The notes beneath the pieces are model-generated. The model was not told the origin of the DNA, made no database searches, and saw only the letters and a program-made list of their open reading frames with translations. From positions 168,002 through 232,001 of the forward strand of contig NZ_JADIJQ010000001.1 in assembly GCF_017355265.1 (NCBI RefSeq): a stretch of 64,000 nt of DNA, in the 5' to 3' direction. Numbering within the stretch: position 1 is the stretch's first letter; each line of letters opens with the position of its first letter. Position numbers and translations under genes: made by a program. The stretch is from Tessaracoccus sp. SD287 (GTDB lineage: Bacteria; Actinomycetota; Actinomycetes; Propionibacteriales; Propionibacteriaceae). This document shows positions 57,696 through 64,000 of the stretch, in pieces.

Positions 57696-58664
57696 TCAGG
57701 CCTCCGGCTGCGCCGGACCGCTCGTGGCAGCCGCTTCCTGCTGGGGGTGGCGCTGCTGGGGCGGGCGCCAGCCGTCAATGGTCAGGTTGAACTTCTTCAC
57801 CAACCGGGTGGTGAACGGCTGCTCGGTGAGGCGGGCCAGGCGCAGCGGATGGTGGCCGCGCACGACGGTGACCCGGTGGCCGGGGTGGGCGTCGAAGGTG
57901 CGGCGTCCGTCGCACCACAGCACGGCAGCGCCAAGGTTCTGGGACAGGATGTCGAGGTCGACGCGCGAGTTGGGGCTGAGCACCATGGGGCGGGCGAACA
58001 GGGCGTGGGCGGACAGCGGGACCAGTTCGATGGCCGCGACGTCGGGCCACATCACCGGTCCCCCGGCGCTGAACGCGTAGGCCGTCGACCCGGTCGGGGT
58101 GCTGACCAGCACCCCGTCCCCCGCCCAGCGGCTGATGGGGCGCTCGTCGATGTGGGCCAGCACCTCCAGCATGCGTTCCCGTGACGCCTTCTCGAGCGAG
58201 ACCTCGTTGATGGCGAACGACTCCCACAACTGCTGGCCGCTCTGGTCGTGCACGGTGACCGCCAGGGTGAGGCGTTCCTCGACGTCGTAGCTGCGTGCCA
58301 GGACGTGGGTCACCAGGTGTTCGACGTCGGAGGAGTCGAGTTCGGCGAGGAAGCCGACGTGGCCCAGATTGACGCCCAGCAGGGGCACCTCGGGCTCGTT
58401 GGCCCATTCCGCGGCGCGCAGGATCGTGCCGTCGCCGCCAAAGACGACGACCAGTTCGACGCCGTCGGCCGACAGGTCGGTGCCGGCCCGCACGTGGCCG
58501 GCTGCCACCAGGTCGGGCAGCGCCCGGGTGCACTGCTCCACCTGTTCGGGCAGCACGATGCTGTCCACACCGAACTCGACCATGCGTCGGATGAACTCGG
58601 CGGCGGTGTGGAGCGCTTCCTCACGGATGGGGTGGATCATGACGGCAATGCGGCGGTTGCCCAT
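57696..58664 (-). CDS. nadK: NAD kinase
   Basis: A 322-residue ATP-dependent kinase producing NADP. The catalytic GGDGT motif is in ELVVVFGGDGTILRAAEW near residue 78. The NAD-binding WAGDGVLVSTPTGSTAYAFSAGGPVM lies near 185. LLGVNLGHVGFLAELDSSDVEHL and the C-terminal VLSPNSRVDLDIL complete the family pattern; a charged tail of about 30 residues follows. AGGAGA precedes the ATG at 58664 by four bases. The upstream open frame overlaps tlyA and is nonsense. Confidence 0.96.
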   Translation of the reverse strand: MGNRRIAVMIHPIREEALHTAAEFIRRMVEFGVDSIVLPEQVEQCTRALPDLVAAGHVRAGTDLSADGVELVVVFGGDGTILRAAEWANEPEVPLLGVNLGHVGFLAELDSSDVEHLVTHVLARSYDVEERLTLAVTVHDQSGQQLWESFAINEVSLEKASRERMLEVLAHIDERPISRWAGDGVLVSTPTGSTAYAFSAGGPVMWPDVAAIELVPLSAHALFARPMVLSPNSRVDLDILSQNLGAAVLWCDGRRTFDAHPGHRVTVVRGHHPLRLARLTEQPFTTRLVKKFNLTIDGWRPPQQRHPQQEAAATSGPAQPEA

Positions 58665-58704
58665 CTCATCTCCTGGTGCGCTCGGTGACGGGTGCACTGA
58701 CACC

Positions 58705-59475
58705 CTAGCCCCCGACCCCGACGCCGTCGGCCCGCTGCAGCACCAGGAAGAACTCCTGGTTGCCGGCGCTGCCGGTGATCGCCGCCGGACGCGGTTCGCT
58801 GCTGGCCCAGCCGAGTGCGGCGGCGTCATCACGCACGGCCTGGACGACCTCGTCCCGGACGGCGGGGTCGGTGACGACGCCTCCGGCGCCGAGCCGGCTG
58901 CGTCCGACCTCGAACTGTGGTTTGACCATGACCAGGGCCCGACCCGCAGGTTTGAGCACCGACAGCACCGGCCCGAGCAGCATCCGTACCGAGATGAACG
59001 AGACGTCGCAGACGACCAGGTCCACCAGTTCGGGCAGGTCGGCCGGCGTCAGCGCCCGCAGGTTGAAGCCGTCCAGGGCGTGGACGCGGGGGTCGGCGCG
59101 CAGGCCTGCGTCGAGTTGGTCGTGACCCACGTCGATGGCGTGCACCCGGCCGGCCCCGCGGTGCAGGCAGACCTGGGTGAACCCGCCGGTGGAGGCGCCG
59201 GCGTCCAGCACGACGGGGGCGTCGGCGAACAAGGTGTTCTCGGGGTCGATCTCGTCGAGGATGCCGATGAGTTTCAGCGCGGCGCGCGAGACCCATTGCT
59301 GGGCCACGATGACCTCGAGCAGGTCGTCGGGGCCGACCGGCGTCGACGTACGGGTGGCGGGTTCCCCGTTGAGCAGCACCTGCTGGTCGGCGACCAGCCG
59401 TTGGGCGATGTTGCGTGAGGTGGCCAGGCCCCGGGCGACGAGTTCCAGGTCGAGGCGGCGTCCAGGCTTCGGCAT
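58705..59475 (-). CDS. tlyA: TlyA-family rRNA 2'-O-methyltransferase
   Basis: A 256-residue protein that, in mycobacteria, methylates the ribose of nucleotides in 16S and 23S rRNA and thereby gives capreomycin sensitivity. The N-terminal S4 domain is RRLDLELVARGLATSRNIAQRLVADQQVLLNG. The FtsJ-like methyltransferase domain begins WVSRAALKLIGILDEI, with the SAM-binding VVLDAGASTGGFTQVCLHRGA near residue 88, and has VDLVVCDVSFIS and ALVMVKPQFEVGRS. Its ATG overlaps the stop of the small gene upstream. The order tlyA-nadK-recN is conserved in Actinobacteria. Confidence 0.95.
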   Translation of the reverse strand: MPKPGRRLDLELVARGLATSRNIAQRLVADQQVLLNGEPATRTSTPVGPDDLLEVIVAQQWVSRAALKLIGILDEIDPENTLFADAPVVLDAGASTGGFTQVCLHRGAGRVHAIDVGHDQLDAGLRADPRVHALDGFNLRALTPADLPELVDLVVCDVSFISVRMLLGPVLSVLKPAGRALVMVKPQFEVGRSRLGAGGVVTDPAVRDEVVQAVRDDAAALGWASSEPRPAAITGSAGNQEFFLVLQRADGVGVGG

Positions 59476-59693
59476 CAGCGGGGTCCCGGCAGGCCCGGCC
59501 GCGGTGGTGTCGGCGTCTGGTCGTGTCGGTGCTCCAGGACCGAGGCAAGCACCTCGACGACGGCGCTGATCCTGGCGTGCTGCTCGGTGGGGGGATGGTC
59601 GCGCACGGTGCCGAACTCGGTGAGCGCGGCATCGACGACCGGGTGGCCGGTGGTGGGGGCCGGAGTTTCGACGTCCTGCTCGGGGGTGGTCAT
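59475..59693 (-). CDS. Small conserved protein upstream of tlyA
   Basis: A 72-residue acidic protein without a known domain: VVDAALTEFGTVRDHPPTEQHARISAVVEVLASVLEHR in the middle suggests two helices, with proline-rich ends. Similar small proteins sit in front of tlyA in other Actinobacteria. The ATG follows TAAACT by 6 nt without a ribosome site, and the stop overlaps the tlyA start (TGATG). It therefore appears to be the leaderless first gene of the tlyA-nadK-recN operon. The function is unknown. Confidence 0.7.
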   Translation of the reverse strand: MTTPEQDVETPAPTTGHPVVDAALTEFGTVRDHPPTEQHARISAVVEVLASVLEHRHDQTPTPPRPGLPGPR

Positions 59694-59699
59694 GGGGCG

Positions 59700-59705
59700 A
59701 GTTTA
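59700..59705 (-). promoter_or_regulatory. -10 element of the tlyA-nadK-recN operon, leaderless start
   Basis: TAAACT on the minus strand is followed by 6 nt and the ATG at 59693. It overlaps the last codon of the EcfT gene. Confidence 0.55.
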
Positions 59706-60335
59706 CGGGCTGGGGCGCGGGTCATCGCCCAGGCCACGGGCGACCATCGCCTCGCCGGTCCTGGTGGCGTAGGCGACCGCGTCCACCACCACCGGTGTCA
59801 CCCGGGCGAACAGGTTGCGCTCGATGCCGCGGGCACGGGCCGACTCACCCACCCTGCTGAAGCTGTCGACCAGGTAGGGCACCGACCTCAGCATGACCAT
59901 GACGGCCAGCCCGAACTTCTCGGCGCTGAGGCCGACCCAGTCCAGCGGCCGGGCCAGCGTCACCAGGACGTCGACCAGGTCCATGGCCGGGGTGGTCATG
60001 GTGATCAGCCGCCCCAGGTAGAAGGCACCCACGATGTTGGCGCCGGTGACCAGCGCGTCAACGGGGCTGCCGAACAGCAGCGGGTAGGCGACGATCATCA
60101 GGGTGACCACCCAGAACAGCGGACGCACCGCCAGGCTGCGGCGCCAGGGGATCTTGCTGGCGACCAGCAGCCCCACCGCCACGACCACCAGGGCCAGGGA
60201 CAGCCATGGGTCGCGGAACAGCACCGCGGGCAGGGTGGTCAGGGTGAGGATGGCGAACTTCACCCCGGCAGGCAGCCGGTGCACGGCCGATCCGGTCGGG
60301 GTGTAGAGGCCGAACAGTTGGTGGTGGGCCTTCAT
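59703..60335 (-). CDS. bioN: Energy-coupling factor transporter transmembrane protein (BioN/EcfT type)
   Basis: A 210-residue CbiQ-family membrane protein with about five helices. The two cytoplasmic Ala-Arg-Gly motifs that couple to the ATPase are visible in ESARARGIERNLF and GEAMVARGLGDDP. It links the substrate-binding BioY to the ATPase. The start overlaps the ATPase stop by 4 bp. Placement directly after bioY and the ATPase suggests a dedicated biotin transporter rather than a shared group II module. Confidence 0.9.
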   Translation of the reverse strand: MKAHHQLFGLYTPTGSAVHRLPAGVKFAILTLTTLPAVLFRDPWLSLALVVVAVGLLVASKIPWRRSLAVRPLFWVVTLMIVAYPLLFGSPVDALVTGANIVGAFYLGRLITMTTPAMDLVDVLVTLARPLDWVGLSAEKFGLAVMVMLRSVPYLVDSFSRVGESARARGIERNLFARVTPVVVDAVAYATRTGEAMVARGLGDDPRPSP

Positions 60336-61036
60336 CGTCGTTCCATCACCGTCCGGTAGTGGGCGACGACCTCGGCGGGGGCGCCGTCGGCGACCACCCG
60401 GCCCTGGTCGATCATCAGCACCCGTTCGGCGTGGGCGGCGAAGTCAAGGTCATGGGTGGCCAGCACCACCTGCTGCTCCAGGCCCATCAGGGCGTCGATG
60501 ACCTGCAGCCGGTTGCGCAGGTCCAGCAAGGTGGTGGGCTCGTCGGCGACGACGATGGAGGGGTCCACGGCCAGGACGGCGGTCAGGGACACCAGTTGGC
60601 GCTCGCCGCCGGACAGGTCGTAGATGGAGGTCTGGGCGACCTGGCCCAGACCGCGGCGCTCCAGCAGTTCCGCGGCCCTGGCCCGGCGATCCCGGCGGTT
60701 GCGGATGACGCGACGCAGGCTGAGTTCGACGTCGTCGGCGGGGGTGGACATGACCAACTGGTGCAGCGGGTCGGTGAAGACGAAGCCGACCCTGCGCCGC
60801 ACCGCGGCCCCGTCGGTGGCCGTGTCGTGGCCGTCGACCCGGACGCTGCCGCTGGTGGGGATGGTGAGCCCGTTGAGCATCCGCAGCAGGGTCGACTTGC
60901 CCGACCCGTTGGCACCGATCAATGCGACCCGGTGCTCGCCGAGCTCCAGGGACGTCGGTTCCAGGATGGTCCGTGGGGCCAGTCCGCTGCCGTGGGCCAC
61001 CTCGACCTGCAGACCGGCCCGGTGCAGGACGATCAC
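60332..61036 (-). CDS. bioM: Energy-coupling factor transporter ATP-binding protein (BioM/EcfA type)
   Basis: A 234-residue ABC ATPase. Walker A is ALIGANGSGKSTLLRMLNG near residue 40, the signature is YDLSGGERQLVSLTAVLAVDPS near 140, Walker B with the catalytic Glu is IVVADEPTTLLDLRNRLQVI, and the switch His is in LATHDLDF. A single ATPase gene with bioN and bioY gives the BioMNY arrangement. It follows bioY by 6 bp and overlaps bioN by 4 bp. Confidence 0.93.
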   Translation of the reverse strand: MIVLHRAGLQVEVAHGSGLAPRTILEPTSLELGEHRVALIGANGSGKSTLLRMLNGLTIPTSGSVRVDGHDTATDGAAVRRRVGFVFTDPLHQLVMSTPADDVELSLRRVIRNRRDRRARAAELLERRGLGQVAQTSIYDLSGGERQLVSLTAVLAVDPSIVVADEPTTLLDLRNRLQVIDALMGLEQQVVLATHDLDFAAHAERVLMIDQGRVVADGAPAEVVAHYRTVMERR

Positions 61037-61042
61037 GAGGGG

Positions 61043-61648
61043 TCAGGCAGCCCTGGTGGTGGCCGTCACGGGGCGACGGTGTGCCCGCAGTGCGGGGAAG
61101 GCCTTGTGGACGGCCGTGGCGATCAGGGCGGCGACCACGGTCTTGACCAGGTCGCCGGGCCAGAAGGCGAGGTCGAGGGTGACGGCCCGCTCCAGGGTGG
61201 TGGGGATGTTGCGGGCCATGCCCAGGATGCCCAGCGGGTGGATCACCAGGAAGCTGCCGACCAGTCCGGCCACCACCAGCAGCGTCGGGCGCAGCCAGTT
61301 CGTGCGTCGCAGTGCCACGGCCGAGAGCAGCCCGACGACGACCGCGTACAGCGGGAACGCAATCAGGTATCCGGCCGACGGCTTGGCCAGGACCGCGATG
61401 GTCGAGGCCCCCTGGGCGAAGACCGGCAGCCCGGCGAAACCGACCACCAGGTAGAGCAGGGTCGCTGCCGCCCCCCGCCAAGGGCCGATGATCATGGCGG
61501 TGAGCGCGACGGCCAGGGTCTGCAGGGTGATGGGCACGGCGTTGCCGGGCAGTGGCACCGCTGGGGCCAACGAGAAGGCGGCGATGAGTGCGGCAAAGAC
61601 GGCGATGAATGCCAGGTCCATGATGGACGAACGCTTCGCTGTGGGCAT
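61043..61648 (-). CDS. bioY: Biotin transporter substrate-binding protein BioY
   Basis: A 201-residue S-component with six membrane helices that captures biotin. The N-terminal DLAFIAVFAALIAAFSLAPAVPLPGNAVPITLQTLAVALTAMIIGPWRGAAATLLYLVVGFAGLPVFAQG carries the conserved PITLQTL and G-x-x-G-x-P-V-F motifs. KPSAGYLIAFPLYAVVVGLL and LAFWPGDLVKTVVAALIA are further family blocks. AAGGAG lies 5 nt before the ATG, and a TATAGT element lies at 61692-61687, giving a leader of about 30 nt. No biotin-synthesis gene is present in the window. Confidence 0.95.
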   Translation of the reverse strand: MPTAKRSSIMDLAFIAVFAALIAAFSLAPAVPLPGNAVPITLQTLAVALTAMIIGPWRGAAATLLYLVVGFAGLPVFAQGASTIAVLAKPSAGYLIAFPLYAVVVGLLSAVALRRTNWLRPTLLVVAGLVGSFLVIHPLGILGMARNIPTTLERAVTLDLAFWPGDLVKTVVAALIATAVHKAFPALRAHRRPVTATTRAA

Positions 61649-61686
61649 GGGAACTCCTTCAGAACACTGACATGGTGGCGGGCTCG

Positions 61687-61692
61687 ACTATA
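61687..61692 (-). promoter_or_regulatory. bioYMN -10 element
   Basis: TATAGT on the minus strand, 38 bp upstream of the bioY ATG. No operator of a known biotin regulator was recognised. Confidence 0.5.
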
Positions 61693-61721
61693 GCTGCCGG
61701 CTCACCGAGCGGTGCCGCCGG

Positions 61722-62708
61722 TCAGCCGACCTGGTCGAGCTGGTCGATCGCCGCCCGGCCGTCCGCGTCGCGCTGCCAGACCAGCTGCAGCACTGCCCAC
61801 AGGGCGTCCAGTTGACCGTCACGGTCAGCCGGGACACGGTCGAGGGTGACGACGCCGTCGACGATGGTGGCCGTGACCTCACCGACGACCGCCGTGTCAC
61901 CGCTCACGTCGGCCTCGCGGGTCGGTGCGAGCATCGCCCCCAGGTCGTGACCGATGTGGGTGGGGCGACCATGGTCGGGGGCCTCGAGGAGGTCCTGTTT
62001 GCCGTGGGCACCGGTGAAGACGAACAGGGAGTCCATGCCGACCCCGGCTGCGCCCATGATGTCGGTGTCGATGCGGTCGCCGACGAACAGCGGGTGCTTC
62101 GCACCGAGACGCAGGACGGTCTCGTTCATCAGTGGGGGGTACGGCTTGCCGGCAATGATGGGTTCGACGTCGACCACGCTGCCCACCACGTCCACCATGG
62201 GGCCGGCGCCGGGCACCAGACCCTTGTTGGTGGGGCGGTTGGCGTCGGTATTGCTGACGAACCAGACTGCTCCATGCTGGATGGCGTGGCCGGCGTCCTC
62301 AAGGCGTGGCCACGTCATGTTGGGGTCGTAGCCCTGGACCACCGCCATGGGGTTGTCGGCGCTGGAGTTGACCACGGCCAGACCGACCGCCGTGACTTGG
62401 TCAGCGAGGGCGCGGGTGCCCACCACCAGCACCGGGGCACCCTCGGGCAGTTGGCTGGCCATCAGGCGGGCGACCGCCTGCGAGCTGGCCACGACGTCGG
62501 CCTCGTCAGCCTCGACCCCGAGTTCGGTGAGGTGCTCGGCGACCGACTTCGGGGCGCGGGCGGCATTGTTGGTCACGAAGCCGACGCGGATGTGGCGCTG
62601 GCGCAGTTCGGTGATGGCCTCGGCGGCGCCGGGAATGACTTCGGGACCGAGGTAGATGACCCCGTCCAGGTCGAAGAGTCCGGCGTCGTAGTTGTCAATG
62701 AGGCTCAT
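61722..62708 (-). CDS. HAD-IIA family phosphatase (NagD/AraL-like)
   Basis: A 328-residue HAD hydrolase with the C2 cap. The nucleophile motif is DAGLFDLDGVIYLGPEVIPGA (DxD near residues 13-15). Motif II VGFVTNNAARAP, the Lys of IIAGKPYPPLM and the acidic motif HPLFVGDRIDTDIMGAAGVGMDSLFVFTG are all present. Such enzymes dephosphorylate small sugar or nucleotide phosphates, with glycerol-3-phosphate as one actinobacterial example. A C-terminal extension of about 60 residues is unusual in the simplest members. The ATG overlaps the stop of the repeat-protein gene upstream (ATGA). Confidence 0.9.
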   Translation of the reverse strand: MSLIDNYDAGLFDLDGVIYLGPEVIPGAAEAITELRQRHIRVGFVTNNAARAPKSVAEHLTELGVEADEADVVASSQAVARLMASQLPEGAPVLVVGTRALADQVTAVGLAVVNSSADNPMAVVQGYDPNMTWPRLEDAGHAIQHGAVWFVSNTDANRPTNKGLVPGAGPMVDVVGSVVDVEPIIAGKPYPPLMNETVLRLGAKHPLFVGDRIDTDIMGAAGVGMDSLFVFTGAHGKQDLLEAPDHGRPTHIGHDLGAMLAPTREADVSGDTAVVGEVTATIVDGVVTLDRVPADRDGQLDALWAVLQLVWQRDADGRAAIDQLDQVG

Positions 62709-64000
62709 TCTTCGTCCTTGTCTGCATCCCCGAGCGGGATGTCCTCGTCGGCGGTGGCGGTGTCCTGGGCGGGTTCGTCCTGCCCGGTGGTGTCTTCCTC
62801 GTCGGACTCGTCGGCGACCGGCTCGTCCTCGTCCTCGTCGTCCTCGTCGGACTCGTCGGCGACCGGCCCGTCCTCGTCCTCGTCGTCGTCACCCATGGCA
62901 ATGATGTCGACGTCGTACTCCTGGCCGGTTTCCGAACCGGCTCCCAGACGTGCCAACCGCATCGGGGCGTCCAGCACTTCCTCGGTGTCCAGGCCCGCGG
63001 CCGTCGAGAACTGCTCGATCGCTGCGTCGGTGAGTCCGCGCTGTTCGAGCAGGTCGCCGGCGGCGTAGTGCAGCCGGGCACGCGCCTCCTTGGGTCCCTG
63101 GCGTGAGGTGATCGCAGCCTGGAGCAGACGCAAGGCCTCATCGGCCTGGCCCAGGTCGGCACGAGCGCCTGCCTCGACGATGGTCATCTCGAGTTGCATG
63201 GCCGGGTCGAGTTCCAGCCGAGCCGCGTCACGGGCCAGTTTGAGGGCCTCGCGTGGTTTGCCGAGGGCGCGCTCACAGTCGGCCATGACGGGCAGGTAGT
63301 CCCCGCTTCCCGACATCCGGTACAGCGCCCTGTACTCGCTCAGCGCGGTCGACCAGTCACCGGCGTTGTAGGCCGCCTCGGCGGTCGCCTCCCGGACGAC
63401 GGGCAGGCGGGCGGCGCGACGCCGAGCTGCTTGGGCGTGGGCCAGCGCCAGCTCGGGATCCTCGTCCATCAACTCCCCCGCCATGGCCAGGTGTGCGCCG
63501 ACGATGTTGGCCAAGTCCTTGGGCAGGCCCCGCAGTTCCGCCCGGACCGGGCGCGGCAACGTCTTCTCGTCGAAGTCAGCCGGCGTGTCCGGCTCGTTGG
63601 CCTTGCGCTGCAGCCCCGGGCGCTGGGACCGCTGGAGTTCGCGCACTTCCTCGCGGGTCAGTTCGGGTTCGTCGCCGAAACGCTCCCGACGGTCGTCCCC
63701 ACGGAAACCAGCCGAGCGATCATCGCGACCACGGCCGTCGCCGCCACGGAAACCACCCGCACGATCATCACGACCACGGCTGTCGCCACCACGGAAGCCG
63801 CCTGGACGCTCGTCACGACCGCGGAAGCCACCGGAACGATCATCACGACCACGATTCTCACCGCCACGGAAGCCGCCGGGACGATCATCACGGCCACGGC
63901 CGTCGCCGCCACGGAAGCCGCCGGGACGATCATCACGGCCACGGCCGTCGCCGCCACGGAAGCCACCGGGACGCTCGTCACGACCGCGGAAGCCACCGGA
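62705..64000 (-). CDS. Arg/Gly-repeat protein with TPR-like domain and acidic tail (start beyond window)
   Basis: The frame is open from base 64000 to the stop at 62705, giving 431 residues without an N-terminus. Residues about 1-100 are repeats of the form PGGFRGGDGRGRDDR (15 residues, 45 bp) mixed with a shorter 10-residue form GGFRGRDERP. The middle, from about residue 150 to 330, is helical and TPR-like: AMAGELMDEDPELALAHAQAARRRAARLPVVREATAEAAYNAGDWSTALSEYRALYRMSG, then CERALGKPREALKLARDAA. The last 70 residues are almost all Asp, Glu, Ala and Thr with a repeat of VADESDE. A basic RGG-like head and an acidic tail suggest RNA binding or condensate formation; that is inference. A GTG at 63646 gives a shorter protein but would discard the repeats. 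Confidence 0.85.
   Translation of the reverse strand, partial: SGGFRGRDERPGGFRGGDGRGRDDRPGGFRGGDGRGRDDRPGGFRGGENRGRDDRSGGFRGRDERPGGFRGGDSRGRDDRAGGFRGGDGRGRDDRSAGFRGDDRRERFGDEPELTREEVRELQRSQRPGLQRKANEPDTPADFDEKTLPRPVRAELRGLPKDLANIVGAHLAMAGELMDEDPELALAHAQAARRRAARLPVVREATAEAAYNAGDWSTALSEYRALYRMSGSGDYLPVMADCERALGKPREALKLARDAARLELDPAMQLEMTIVEAGARADLGQADEALRLLQAAITSRQGPKEARARLHYAAGDLLEQRGLTDAAIEQFSTAAGLDTEEVLDAPMRLARLGAGSETGQEYDVDIIAMGDDDEDEDGPVADESDEDDEDEDEPVADESDEEDTTGQDEPAQDTATADEDIPLGDADKDEE

Overview
The window is a GC-rich, gene-dense stretch of an actinobacterial chromosome. GTG starts are frequent, stop/start overlaps of the ATGA, GTGA and TGATG type are common, and the gene orders pyrG-nudix-xerD-parA-scpAB-rluB, tlyA-nadK-recN and pafA-pafBC-tatAC-helY are typical of Actinobacteria. 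The overall make-up fits a Propionibacteriaceae-like organism, but that rank is an inference. No prophage, insertion sequence, rRNA or cas gene was found. The window opens inside an Ada/AlkA DNA-repair gene and closes inside an arginine/glycine-repeat protein.

Layout. 1-6.5 kb: alkA fragment, a frameshifted sigma-like membrane gene, a YfcE-type phosphoesterase, ftsK, thiL and a DUF3515 lipoprotein. 6.5-8.8 kb: ddl, plsC and a small unknown gene. 8.7-11.6 kb: leuCD, divergent from the IclR-type regulator ndgR/ltbR. 11.6-12.2 kb: a terminator, tRNA-Glu and tRNA-Gln, and three regularly spaced hairpin repeats. 12.2-18.1 kb: CPBP protease, FAH-family enzyme, deoA, cimA, leuB. 18.4-20.8 kb: araBD. 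20.8-24.1 kb: an nfeD/SPFH/flotillin membrane operon and a cold-shock gene. 24.1-28.7 kb: a DUF1648 protein and ilvBNC with a leader-peptide attenuator. 28.8-36.4 kb: membrane proteins, a GT87-like transferase, HIT protein, 2-hydroxyacid dehydrogenase, hisF, tldD/tldE and a DUF4112 protein. 36.4-47.5 kb: helY, diacylglycerol-kinase-like gene, tatC, tatA, pafC, pafB, gluQRS, a lipoprotein FKBP and pafA. 47.6-54.8 kb: rluB, scpB, scpA, a small DNA-binding-like protein, parA, xerD, NUDIX, pyrG. 54.9-64 kb: ligC, recN, nadK, tlyA, a BioYMN-type ECF transporter, a HAD phosphatase and the repeat protein.

How the genes work together. cimA, leuCD, leuB, ilvBN and ilvC all lie within 20 kb. They supply the citramalate route to 2-ketobutyrate and the shared branched-chain steps; leuA, ilvD and the transaminase are not here. 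Two regulatory devices for this pathway can be read from the DNA. One is an 18-bp palindrome covering the -10 elements of both leuC and its divergent regulator. The other is an 11-residue Ile/Leu/Val leader peptide with a pause hairpin and a U6 terminator before ilvB. The 36-64 kb half is largely chromosome maintenance, DNA repair, protein export and pupylation, in operons read on the minus strand.

A recurring signal runs through the window. In about a dozen genes a TANNNT hexamer ends 6-7 nt before the start codon, with no Shine-Dalgarno sequence, which points to leaderless transcription. It settles several start codons given below (for example helY, pafA, the FKBP lipoprotein, hisF and leuB).
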